A stretch of 64,000 bases of DNA from Bradyrhizobium septentrionale (GTDB lineage: Bacteria; Pseudomonadota; Alphaproteobacteria; Rhizobiales; Xanthobacteraceae). Of the stretch, positions 1-7,963 are shown one piece after another (position 1 is the stretch's first letter; the number at the start of each line of letters is the position of its first letter). The notes below the pieces were generated by a model. That model saw only the letters and a program-made list of their open reading frames with translations. It was not told the DNA's origin and did no database searches. The translations under genes and the position numbers were made by a program. Location: assembly GCF_011516645.4 (NCBI RefSeq), contig NZ_CP088285.1, positions 2,126,501 to 2,190,500 on the forward strand. Direction: 5' to 3'.

Positions 1-1
1 G

Positions 2-175
2 CTCGTCAACCTTGCGCTGATGCTGGCCCTGACGTTCTGGCCCGGCAGCCGCCCCGGCGAAGCGCCGCATGAGACGGGCGATGACGGCTTCTCAAGCAGG
101 GGCAGCACCCCGGCCGCAGCCGGCAACCGCGTTGCACGTATCGCCAGCGGCGAGTTCGGCGGCAAGACGCGGTAG
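2..175 (+). CDS. C-terminal end of a membrane protein (partial)
   Basis: The window opens inside an open frame that runs from base 2 to a TAG at 173-175. The visible 57 residues begin with a hydrophobic stretch (LVNLALMLALTFW) typical of a last transmembrane helix and end in a polar, Gly/Ala-rich tail. The family cannot be named from this fragment. That it is coding is inferred from the hydrophobic start and from the repeat element that begins just after the stop, as seen after many real genes here. Confidence 0.45.
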   Translation, partial: LVNLALMLALTFWPGSRPGEAPHETGDDGFSSRGSTPAAAGNRVARIASGEFGGKTR

Positions 176-191
176 CGACCGCCTCGCGGCC

Positions 192-312
192 GTCGTCCCG
201 GCGAAGGCCGGGACCCATAACCACGGACGCAATTGTCGAAGCACGCTGAGGCCACAACCTTCGCCAAACGAGCGACTGTGGTTATGGGTCCCGGCTCGGG
301 GGCCGGGACGAC
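192..312. repeat. Non-coding palindromic repeat (family A)
   Basis: The left arm (192-224) and right arm (278-312) are near-complementary and both contain the CCCATAACCAC / GTGGTTATGGG core. Each arm also folds on itself through CCCGGC-gaa-GGCCGGG. The same arms recur at 10022-10145 and, as a perfect inverted repeat, around the GIY-YIG gene at 43260-43656. The element fills the gap between the first gene's stop and the end of the sigma factor gene. Confidence 0.85.
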
Positions 313-360
313 ACCGAGTTTGTGGCGCGGTCAGCGAGCCACAAGCTAAGCAGCGGCCAC

Positions 361-1257
361 TCACCCTCCATCCACCGCCCATTCGGCGCCGTCGATCGCA
401 TAGGCCGCGTGGCGGAAATCCCTGATCGTCGCAACCTTGTCGGCCGACCAGTCGAGCAGCATGAACGAGCGCGGCGGCGCGCCTTTTGCGTCCGGGTCGA
501 ACACCAGGATCGCAGGACGTCCCTCGACCTGTCCGGTCACCAGGTGCCAATCGTGGATCTTCGAATAATTGCCGAAGTAGCGCGACACCTCGGCCTTGCC
601 GTTCAGCCGTGTCCGGTTGACGAGCTCGAGCCTGACGTCATCGGCGATCATGGCGCGGATGGCGTCGAAGTCGCGGGCGTTGAAGCGGCCGACATAGGCA
701 TTCAGCCTGTTGCGATCGGCCGGCGACAGCCCTGGCCGCGGCGCATCGTCGGGCTCGCGGGCGAATTCCCGCAACTGCGTCCGTCCGCGGTGCAGCGCCG
801 CCTTCACCGCGGGCAGGCTGAAATCCATGATGCCGCAGACCTCCTGCAGCGAGCAGCCGAGCACGTCCATCAGGATCACGCTGGAGCGCTGCGCCACCGG
901 CAGCCGCATGAACGTGCGCAGGCTCGCCGCTGCAATCTCGCGGCGGCTGACATCATCGAGCTCTCCGGCCATCATGTCCACCTCCTCCGAAGAGTGGAGC
1001 GCGTCCTGGCGGTTGCGCCGCCTGAGGAAATCGAGCGCGGTGTTGTGCGCGACCCGGAACAGCCAGGCTTCCACGTTCTGGATTGGAGCTGCGGACGCGA
1101 AGGCCTCCACCGCCTTGATCAGCGCGTCCTGCAGCACGTCCTCGCCATCGATCACCGATCCGACCATGCGGGCGCAGTAGCGATGCAGTCTGGGCCGCAT
1201 CGCCGCCAAGAGCGCGTCGACCTCGGTCACGGCCGGCGCTTGGGGTGGTGACGTCAT
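361..1257 (-). CDS. ECF RNA polymerase sigma factor with SnoaL-like C-terminal domain
   Basis: A 298-residue extracytoplasmic-function sigma factor. Region 2 (about residues 10-80) has the usual WLFRVAHNTALDFLRRR helix. Region 4 (about 110-170) has a helix-turn-helix around SLQEVCGIMDFSLPAVKAAL. The rest, from about 180 on, looks like a SnoaL/NTF2-type domain, as in ECF41-like sigma factors that are controlled by this tail instead of an anti-sigma protein. No anti-sigma gene is adjacent. I chose the ATG at 1257 because GGAG lies 5 bases upstream. A GTG at 1290 overlaps the stop of the upstream gene (GTGA) and is an alternative start adding 11 residues. It is co-transcribed with the small barrel protein before it. 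Confidence 0.88.
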   Translation of the reverse strand: MTSPPQAPAVTEVDALLAAMRPRLHRYCARMVGSVIDGEDVLQDALIKAVEAFASAAPIQNVEAWLFRVAHNTALDFLRRRNRQDALHSSEEVDMMAGELDDVSRREIAAASLRTFMRLPVAQRSSVILMDVLGCSLQEVCGIMDFSLPAVKAALHRGRTQLREFAREPDDAPRPGLSPADRNRLNAYVGRFNARDFDAIRAMIADDVRLELVNRTRLNGKAEVSRYFGNYSKIHDWHLVTGQVEGRPAILVFDPDAKGAPPRSFMLLDWSADKVATIRDFRHAAYAIDGAEWAVDGG

Positions 1258-1286
1258 GATGGCTCCGCCAAGTCGGTTCACTCGGT

Positions 1287-1595
1287 TCACGGCTCATCCA
1301 GCATACGATAATTGCCGACAATCACAGCACTGCGAACCTGCGGCGGCTCGGCGCAACGATCGCGGATGCCGTCCTGGAAGGCCTGGAACGCCGCGAGCTT
1401 CGGGATCGGGCTCGAGCCGTCTTCGGCCACGGTCTCGACCATGTGGATGAAGGTGTCGTCCTCCAGCCGCAGGGTCAGATAGCGCACGCCGTCCGGGTTC
1501 GCCGCCTTCAGTTCGGCAAACACGGCCGAAACCAGCTCGGCATTCTTCTCGGCCATCTCCGGCTTCGCCTTGTACCTGATCAGGGTCCGTCTCAT
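1287..1595 (-). CDS. Small dimeric alpha/beta-barrel (ABM-like) protein
   Basis: A 102-residue protein starting MRRTLIRYKAKPE. Its size and pattern (a strand, a helix with NAELVSAVFAEL, then strands YLTLRLEDDTFIHMVE) fit the ferredoxin-like dimeric barrel fold of antibiotic-biosynthesis monooxygenases and related proteins. It is first in an operon with the ECF sigma gene, with stop and alternative start overlapping by 4 bases. ECF sigma factors with SnoaL tails are often linked to small oxidoreductase or barrel proteins, so it is probably a member or target of that regulon. Catalytic activity cannot be inferred. Confidence 0.7.
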   Translation of the reverse strand: MRRTLIRYKAKPEMAEKNAELVSAVFAELKAANPDGVRYLTLRLEDDTFIHMVETVAEDGSSPIPKLAAFQAFQDGIRDRCAEPPQVRSAVIVGNYRMLDEP

Positions 1596-1659
1596 CGCAA
1601 CCTCCTTGGCTCGATCTCTGCGGCCGGAACAGGCCGCGTCAGACCCAAGGACGTTTGCC

Positions 1660-1716
1660 GACCGCCAAAGGATGCGGTCCGGCAAAAAATATTCTCGTCC
1701 GCATCCTTTGCCGGTC
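1660..1716. promoter_or_regulatory. 18-bp inverted repeat in a divergent promoter
   Basis: The left arm at 1660-1677 and the right arm at 1699-1716 are complementary at 17 of 18 positions (core CAAAGGATGCGG / CCGCATCCTTTG). The 21-base spacer is AT-rich (caaaaaatattc). It lies between the divergently transcribed barrel-protein/sigma operon (start 1595) and the efflux pump (start 1778). It could be a two-site operator or a pair of back-to-back promoter elements. No local regulator other than the sigma factor is present. Confidence 0.6.
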
Positions 1717-1777
1717 CCGGTTCGTCCTGGCCTGCGAAGCGCGCCGCAACCTTGCGGCACGCCAACGGAGAACGACC

Positions 1778-3184
1778 ATGCAGACCCCTCGAGAGCGCGC
1801 CGACCAGCGCTGGGTGCTCGGCCTCACCGCGCTGGCATCCTTCATGATGGCGCTGGACGCCATGATCATGACCACGGCCTTCGCGACCATCCGCTCCGAT
1901 TTTGGCAGCCCGGTGGAGACGCTGCAATGGACCGTCAACGCCTTCAATCTGACCTTCGCGGTGCTGTTGTTGACAGGCGCGGCGCTCGGCGACCGCTTCG
2001 GACGACGAAAGATGTTCGCGGCCGGGATCGGCCTGTTCGTCGTGGCGTCGGCGGCCTGCGCGCTGGCCGGCAACGCCGCGGCACTGATCGCTGCCCGCGC
2101 CCTGCAAGGCGCAGGCGCGGCGCTGGTGATGCCGCTGGCGATGGCGATCCTCAGCGGCGCGTTCGGCCGCGAGGAACGCGCCCGCGCGCTCGGCATTTTC
2201 AGCGGCATCACCGGATGCGCGCTGATCATCGGCCCCGCGATCGGCGGTTTCATCACCGAGCATCTCGGCTGGCGCTGGATCTTCTGGATTAACTTGCCGA
2301 TCGGCCTGGTCGCGATTGCCCTTGTGCTGTCGCGGCTGCGCGAAAGTTTTGGACCGGCAGCGCCGCTCGACCTCGCCGGATTGGCGCTGGTCGCGCTCGC
2401 GGCGCTGGCGCTGGTCTGGGGCCTGTTGCGCGGCAACAGCGTCGGCTGGGCAAGCGCAGAAGTCACGGGCGCGCTGATCGCCGGCGCCGCGCTGGCTGTG
2501 ATGTTCGTGCTGTGGGAGCTGCGTGTGACGAACCCGATGGTGCCGATGCGACTGTTCGCGGCAAGACCATTCTGCTCCGGCATCGCCGCCAGCGTGCTGT
2601 TCTATGCCGCGATGTACGGCGTGCTGTTCCTGCTGCCGCAGTTCCTGCAGATCGCGCTCGGCTTCGACGCCTTCGGCGCCGGGTTGCGGCTGTTGCCGTG
2701 GACCGCGACGCTGTTCGTCACGGCCCCGATCGCCGGTGCCGCCGTCAACCGGTTCGGCGAGCGCACGCTGGTCGTCACTGGTCTCGTGATGCAGGCGATC
2801 GGGCTCGGCTGGATCAGCGAGATCGTGAGCCCGTCAGTGCCCTATTCCGCCCTGGTCGCACCGCTGGTGCTCGCCGGCGTCGGCGTCTCGATGGCGATGC
2901 CGGCCGCGCAGAACGCGGTGCTGAGCGCGGTTGCCGTCAGCGAGATGGGCAAGGCGTCTGGTATCTTCAACATGGGCCGCTTCCTCGGCGGCATGTTCGG
3001 CATCGCGGCGCTGGTGGCGAGCCTCGTAGCCAATGGCGCCGCCGATTCAACCGGACATTTCACCAGCGGCTTTGCAGCGGCGATGAGCCTTGCGGCGACG
3101 CTGTCGTTCGCCGGCGCGATCGCGGGACTGTTCCTGCCGATGCGGCGACGGGCCGTCGCAGCGGCGGCGCCGCAGGATGCATGA
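1778..3184 (+). CDS. DHA2-family MFS multidrug efflux transporter
   Basis: A 468-residue integral membrane protein of the EmrB/QacA type, which exports drugs using the proton gradient. It has about 14 predicted hydrophobic segments. Motif A (GDRFGRRK) is at residues 71-78, and antiporter motif C (GPAIGGFITEHLGWRWIF) lies near residue 155. The ATG at 1778 follows ACGGAGAACGACC, a good ribosome site; longer open-frame extensions upstream run through the inverted repeat and are unlikely. It is divergent from the ECF sigma operon, so shared regulation is plausible. Its substrate is unknown. Confidence 0.9.
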   Translation: MQTPRERADQRWVLGLTALASFMMALDAMIMTTAFATIRSDFGSPVETLQWTVNAFNLTFAVLLLTGAALGDRFGRRKMFAAGIGLFVVASAACALAGNAAALIAARALQGAGAALVMPLAMAILSGAFGREERARALGIFSGITGCALIIGPAIGGFITEHLGWRWIFWINLPIGLVAIALVLSRLRESFGPAAPLDLAGLALVALAALALVWGLLRGNSVGWASAEVTGALIAGAALAVMFVLWELRVTNPMVPMRLFAARPFCSGIAASVLFYAAMYGVLFLLPQFLQIALGFDAFGAGLRLLPWTATLFVTAPIAGAAVNRFGERTLVVTGLVMQAIGLGWISEIVSPSVPYSALVAPLVLAGVGVSMAMPAAQNAVLSAVAVSEMGKASGIFNMGRFLGGMFGIAALVASLVANGAADSTGHFTSGFAAAMSLAATLSFAGAIAGLFLPMRRRAVAAAAPQDA

Positions 3185-3298
3185 CGTTGCAACGATTGGG
3201 TTTCGCTATCGGGCGATCGGGCATTTCGTGTTGGAATGAGGCTGCGAATGACTACATAATCAAATGACGAAGCCGTTCGGAACCGAGAGCGACATCTC

Positions 3299-4573
3299 AT
3301 GACGCAAGTGCCGGCCAAACCTCATCGCGTGGTGATCGTCGGCGCCGGCTTCGGCGGGCTGGAAGCCGCCTTCGGTCTCTCGGGCGCGCCGGTCGAGATC
3401 ACGCTGATCGACCGCCGCAACCACCATCTGTTCCAGCCGCTGCTCTATCAGGTCGCGACCGCATCGCTTGCCACCAGCGAGATCGCCTGGCCGATCCGCT
3501 ATCTCCTGCGCGACCGGCCCGAGGTGACGACGCTGTTTGCCAATGTCTGCGGCGTCGATGCGGCGGAGAAGCAGGTGCAGCTCGATGACGGCGGCAGCAT
3601 TCCCTACGACACGCTGATCCTCGCCACCGGCGCGCGCCACGCCTATTTCGGCCATGACGAATGGGAGCCGTTCGCGCCCGGCTTGAAGACGCTGGAGGAC
3701 GCCACCACGCTCAGGCGGCGCATCCTGGTCGCCTTCGAGCGCGCCGAGCGCGAGACCGATCCGGACAAGCGCGCGGCGCTGCTCACCTTCGTCATCATCG
3801 GCGCCGGGCCGACCGGCGTCGAGATGGCCGGCACCATCGCTGACCTCGCCAAGGACACACTGCCGCAGGACTTCCGCCACATCGATACACGCAAGGCGCG
3901 CGTGGTACTGATCGAAGCTGGGCCGCGCGTGCTAGCCGGCTTTCCCGACGACCTGTCGGCCTATGCGCAAGCGTCGCTGGAAAGACTCGGCGTTGAGGTG
4001 ATGCTGGGCGCGCCGGTCACCGAATGCTCGGCCGACGGCGTGGTGTTCGGGGACAAGAGGCTGGAGGCCCGCACCATCGTCTGGGCCGCCGGCGTGCGCG
4101 CCTCGCGCGCCGCCGAGTGGCTGAACGCGCCGGCCGACCGCGCCCATCGGCTGCAGGTCGAGCCCGATCTCACGGTGCCGGGCCATCCCGACATCTTCGC
4201 AGTCGGCGACACCGTCACGATCAAGGGTCCCGACGGCAATCCAGTGCCCGGCATCGCGCCGGCCGCCAAGCAGGAGGGACGCTACGTCGCCGCACTGATC
4301 AAGGCCCGGCTCGATGGCAGGACGCTGCCGCCGTTCCGCTACAAGCATGCCGGCAGCCTCGCGCAGATCGGCAAGAAGAAGGCGGTGATCGATTTCGGCT
4401 GGCTCAAGCTCCGCGGCTCACTGGCATGGTGGATTTGGGGCCTCGCCCACATCTACTTCCTGATCGGCGTGCGCCACCGGATCGCCGTGGCGATGAACTG
4501 GCTCTGGATTCACACCCGCGACCAGCGTGCCGCGCGGCTGATCACCCAAGGCAGCAGCAAGGTCGCGCAGTAG
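3299..4573 (+). CDS. ndh: Type II NADH dehydrogenase (NDH-2)
   Basis: A 424-residue FAD flavoprotein that oxidises NADH and reduces quinone without pumping protons. The N-terminal FAD-binding motif is VVIVGAGFGG (about residues 11-20), and a second dinucleotide-binding motif FVIIGAGPTG lies near residue 165. The FAD-contacting PDIFAVGD motif is near residue 300. The C-terminal part with WWIWGLAHIYFLIG is the membrane-anchoring amphipathic region of this family. It is a single gene with no close partner; a family B repeat follows its stop. Confidence 0.92.
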   Translation: MTQVPAKPHRVVIVGAGFGGLEAAFGLSGAPVEITLIDRRNHHLFQPLLYQVATASLATSEIAWPIRYLLRDRPEVTTLFANVCGVDAAEKQVQLDDGGSIPYDTLILATGARHAYFGHDEWEPFAPGLKTLEDATTLRRRILVAFERAERETDPDKRAALLTFVIIGAGPTGVEMAGTIADLAKDTLPQDFRHIDTRKARVVLIEAGPRVLAGFPDDLSAYAQASLERLGVEVMLGAPVTECSADGVVFGDKRLEARTIVWAAGVRASRAAEWLNAPADRAHRLQVEPDLTVPGHPDIFAVGDTVTIKGPDGNPVPGIAPAAKQEGRYVAALIKARLDGRTLPPFRYKHAGSLAQIGKKKAVIDFGWLKLRGSLAWWIWGLAHIYFLIGVRHRIAVAMNWLWIHTRDQRAARLITQGSSKVAQ

Positions 4574-4614
4574 GCGCGCCTCGGCGGAGCCTCCGCGCCT
4601 CAAGCAATTTGAAC

Positions 4615-4769
4615 CGTCACCCTGAGGTGGCCGCCTCTTCGGCGGCCCTCGAAGGGTCGACGCCCCGGCTAGTGGCCGTGCATCCTTCGAGGCTCGCCCA
4701 GCGGCGCAAGTGCGCCGCAAGGCTCGCACCTCTAGCGACAAAGGCGGAGCCTTTGCGCGGGGATGACGG
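4615..4769. repeat. Palindromic repeat, family B (long copy)
   Basis: It begins CGTCACCCTGAGG and ends GGGGATGACGG, and contains the centre CTCGAAGGGTCGACG / TGCATCCTTCGAGG. It is related to the copies at 35805-35912 and 49137-49244. Its right third matches the reverse complement of the short repeat at 28475-28545, so this copy looks like a mosaic of two units. Confidence 0.8.
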
Positions 4770-4863
4770 AAGGGCAACCGGCACACGCGGCCATTCACTC
4801 ATTGTGCACCGACCCCTCGCGTGAAATACTTGCCACGGCAACAATTATTGCAGGGAGGAAACA

Positions 4864-6528
4864 ATGCAGATGGATGCGCGCGCATGGGCGCTTGCGGCTT
4901 CGCTTGTCACGCTGACGACATTCGCAGGCGACGCGGCGGCGGCGCAGATGCTCGCCGATCCCGCGGCGACCTGCAGCGGACTTGCCGGCCCCGCCGACGG
5001 CGCCATCAAGATCGATAGCGCGGTGCTCCAGGCACCGTCGCCGCCCGCAGTCGCCGAGAAAGGACCGACACCATCCGGCCGCGTCGTCCCGGCCAATCCC
5101 GCCTTCTGCAAGGTGCTCGCCCATATCGATCCCGCCGATCCCACGGCGCCGCCGATCAAATTCGAGGTCAACTTGCCCGTCGAGTGGAACGGCCGCTCGC
5201 TGCAATATGGCGGCGGCGGCTTCAACGGCGTGCTGATATCAGGCCTCGGCCTGCCGCCAGCCTACCCGTTCGACAAGGCCTCGCCGCTGGCGCTCGGCTT
5301 CGCGACCGTCGGCACCGATTCCGGCCACGAGTCGAAGCCCGGCGAGCCGCCGCAGCTGTTCGCGCTCAACGACGAGGCGTTCGAGAATTTTTCGCACAAG
5401 GCCTACAAGAAGGTGCGCGACGCAGCGCGGGCGCTTGTCGTGCGCGCCTACGGCAAACCGCCGGCGAAGATGTATTTCATAGGATCGTCCGAAGGTGGCC
5501 GCGAGGCGCTGACCATGGCGCAGCGCTACCCCGACGATTTCGACGGCATCTTTGCACGGGTGCCCGTGATCAACTGGGTTGGGCTGCAGCATGCCGGCAC
5601 CCGCTCGGGCCTCGTCACGATGGGCGACGGCTGGATCCGCCCGGCCCAGGTGAAGCTGGTGGCAGATGCCGTGCTGAAGGCCTGCGACACGCAGGACGGC
5701 TCCGACGACGCGCTGGTGCAGGACCCGGTCGGCTGCAAGGCGGCGTTCAAGCCGGCCTCGCTGGCATGCGCGGCGGGCCAGAGCGGCGACGACTGTCTGA
5801 CCGACAAGCAGATCGCGGCGATCGACACCCTGCATGCGACCTACAAATTTTCGTTCCCGCTCGCCAACGGGCTCGATGACTATCCGGGCTGGGGCGTGTC
5901 AGGCGAGAACACACCGGCATTCGGTCCGACCGGCGGATGGAACGCATGGTGGCTCGGCACCACGGCCCCGGCGCAACCGCCGCTTCCGTCCAACGGCATC
6001 GCCTGGATCTACGGCGCCGGCGGAATCCAGTATGTCTTCGCGCGCGATCCAAAACTCGACGTCACGACCTACAGGCCGGACGACCACAAGGATCGCGTGC
6101 TGCAGGTCTCCGCGCTGATGGATTCAACCGATCCGGATCTCAGCCGCTTCCACGCCCATGGCGGCAAGCTCGTGATCCTCGAGCACATGGCCGATTATGC
6201 ACAAAGCCCCTATGCCGGCATCCGCTATTTCGAGAGTGTCGAGAAGACGCTGGGCAAGGACAAGGTGGCGGAGTTCGCGCGGCTCTACACCGCGCCCGGC
6301 GTCGACCATGTCGGCTCCGGCGCGCCGGCGAATGTCGACATGCTCGCGGTGCTGGTCGACTGGGTCGAGAACGGCAAGGCACCCGCCGATCTGGAAGTGA
6401 CGGAGCAGAAGGTGCAGGCGCCAGGCTTCGAGACGCTGCGCGCGCTGCCGCTGTGCCGCTGGCCGGCCTGGCCGCATTACATGGCAGGACCGGTGACCGC
6501 GGCGTCGAGTTTCTCCTGTGCGCCGTGA
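4864..6528 (+). CDS. Secreted tannase/feruloyl esterase-family hydrolase
   Basis: A 554-residue protein with an N-terminal signal peptide (cleavage probably after about residue 27). The family hydrolyses gallate or hydroxycinnamate esters. The nucleophile motif GSSEGG is at 207-212 (Ser209). A conserved HMADYAQSP segment supplies the likely acid, and GVDHVGSG supplies the histidine. Unusually, the two cysteines that normally flank the catalytic Ser and His in this family (CS-D-HC motif) are both replaced (Ser and Val). The start follows GGGAGGAAACA. It lies next to phenolic-acid genes, which fits an esterase releasing ferulate or coumarate, but the substrate is inferred. Confidence 0.85.
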   Translation: MQMDARAWALAASLVTLTTFAGDAAAAQMLADPAATCSGLAGPADGAIKIDSAVLQAPSPPAVAEKGPTPSGRVVPANPAFCKVLAHIDPADPTAPPIKFEVNLPVEWNGRSLQYGGGGFNGVLISGLGLPPAYPFDKASPLALGFATVGTDSGHESKPGEPPQLFALNDEAFENFSHKAYKKVRDAARALVVRAYGKPPAKMYFIGSSEGGREALTMAQRYPDDFDGIFARVPVINWVGLQHAGTRSGLVTMGDGWIRPAQVKLVADAVLKACDTQDGSDDALVQDPVGCKAAFKPASLACAAGQSGDDCLTDKQIAAIDTLHATYKFSFPLANGLDDYPGWGVSGENTPAFGPTGGWNAWWLGTTAPAQPPLPSNGIAWIYGAGGIQYVFARDPKLDVTTYRPDDHKDRVLQVSALMDSTDPDLSRFHAHGGKLVILEHMADYAQSPYAGIRYFESVEKTLGKDKVAEFARLYTAPGVDHVGSGAPANVDMLAVLVDWVENGKAPADLEVTEQKVQAPGFETLRALPLCRWPAWPHYMAGPVTAASSFSCAP

Positions 6529-6530
6529 TC

Positions 6531-6671
6531 TTCTCCTTCTCCCCGCCTGCGGGGAGAAGGTCGGGATGAGGGGGCTCTCCGCAAGGACAGTGAGCGTGGG
6601 ACTCGCGGAAAGTCCCCCTCACCCGCCGCGCTCTTCGAGCGCGTCGGCCTCTCCCCGCAAGCGGGGCGAGG
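6531..6671. repeat. Interspersed repeat, family C
   Basis: A structured element with ends TTCTCCCCGCCTGCGGGGAG and CCTCTCCCCGCAAGCGGGGC, sitting between two convergent genes. The same CTCCCCGC-rich ends and a GGTGAGGGG-type interior recur at 21578-21743, 39075-39198, 41460-41668 and 59048-59188. In this position it could also terminate transcription in both directions. Confidence 0.8.
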
Positions 6672-6686
6672 CAAACGGAGCGCGCC

Positions 6687-7928
6687 TCACTTCACCAGCG
6701 AGCACCCGCCATCGGCCAGTGGCCGGAACGCCTGGTCGGCCGGGATGGTCGCGATCAGCTTGTAATAGTCGTAGGGGTATTTCGACTCCTCCGGCTTCTT
6801 CACCTCGAACAGATACATCGGGTGGACGACGCGGCCGTCCTGGCGGATCGCTGTCTCGCCGAACAGCTTGTCCATGCCCTTGAAGGTCTTCAGCTGCGGC
6901 ACCACGGCCTTGGCGTCGTCGCTGCCGGTTGCGGCGACCGCGTTGAGATAGGCAAGCGTCGCGGCATAGACGCCGGCCTGGTTGCCGCTTGGCATCTTGC
7001 CATTCATGCCGGGACGCGCGGCGAAGCGCTTTGCGAACGCGCGGGTGTCGTCATTCATGTCCCAGTAGAACGCCTCGAGCAGCTGCAGGCCCTGCGCGAC
7101 CTTCAGGCCCATGCCGTGGACGTCGTTCACGAACAGCAGGAACGCGACCATGGTCTGGCCGCCCTGCTGGATGCCGAACTCGGCCGCCTGCTTCACCGCG
7201 TTGATGGTGTCGCCGCCGGCGTTGGCGAGCCCGATCACTTTTGCTTTCGAGTTCTGCGCCTGCAGCAGGAAGGACGCGAAGTCCGACGTGCCGAGCGGAT
7301 GCCTGCTCGATCCCAGGACCTTGCCGCCGTGCTTCTCGATGTAGTTCGTCGCCTCGGCTTCAATGCCTTTGCCGAGTGCGTAGTCGACGGTCACAAAATA
7401 CCAGTCCTTGCCGCCGCGCTGCATCATCGCGGCCGCCGTGGTGTTGCCGGTGGCCCAGGCGTCGTTGACCCATTGAATGGTGTTCGGCGAACAGGCCTTG
7501 CCGGTCAGATCGGAGCTTGCGGTCGACGACGCCAGGAACGTCATCCGGCTGTCACGCAGGATGGTGTTGATGGCGAGGCCCACGGCCGAGTTCGGCACGT
7601 CGACAATGGCATCGACGCCTTCGACATCGAGCCATTTGCGCGCGATCGCAGATCCGACGTCGGCCTTGTTCTGGTGATCGGCATAGACGATCTCGACCTT
7701 GATGCCCTTGCCGCCGCCATTGAAATCTTCCGCCGCCATGCGCGCGGCTTCCACCGAGCCCATGCCGTTGGTGTCCTGGAAGATGCCGGAAATGTCGTTG
7801 AGCACGCCGACCCGCACGACATCGCCGGAAATCTCCGCACGTGCGCTGCCTGCAGCGCACGCCAGTGCCAGCGCAAATCCAATCCTAAATCGCCCAACCC
7901 CGAAGCCCCTCATCCTCTCCACTCCCAT
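6687..7928 (-). CDS. ABC transporter periplasmic substrate-binding protein (Peripla_BP_6 type)
   Basis: A 413-residue secreted protein. The signal peptide (MRGFGVGRFRIGFALALACAA) ends near residue 32. The mature part has the Leu/Ile/Val-binding-protein fold (VVRVGVLNDISGIF at its start). Relatives in Rhodopseudomonas bind aromatic acids such as p-coumarate, and the neighbouring P450 and CoA ligase suggest the same kind of ligand here; this is inference. The ATG at 7928 follows GAGGAAAC. It lies 35 bases downstream of the P450 and is probably co-transcribed. No permease or ATPase genes are next to it. Confidence 0.88.
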   Translation of the reverse strand: MGVERMRGFGVGRFRIGFALALACAAGSARAEISGDVVRVGVLNDISGIFQDTNGMGSVEAARMAAEDFNGGGKGIKVEIVYADHQNKADVGSAIARKWLDVEGVDAIVDVPNSAVGLAINTILRDSRMTFLASSTASSDLTGKACSPNTIQWVNDAWATGNTTAAAMMQRGGKDWYFVTVDYALGKGIEAEATNYIEKHGGKVLGSSRHPLGTSDFASFLLQAQNSKAKVIGLANAGGDTINAVKQAAEFGIQQGGQTMVAFLLFVNDVHGMGLKVAQGLQLLEAFYWDMNDDTRAFAKRFAARPGMNGKMPSGNQAGVYAATLAYLNAVAATGSDDAKAVVPQLKTFKGMDKLFGETAIRQDGRVVHPMYLFEVKKPEESKYPYDYYKLIATIPADQAFRPLADGGCSLVK

Positions 7929-7963
7929 GTTTCCTCAGCCAACCTTTTGCCGGTAGTCTCTCG

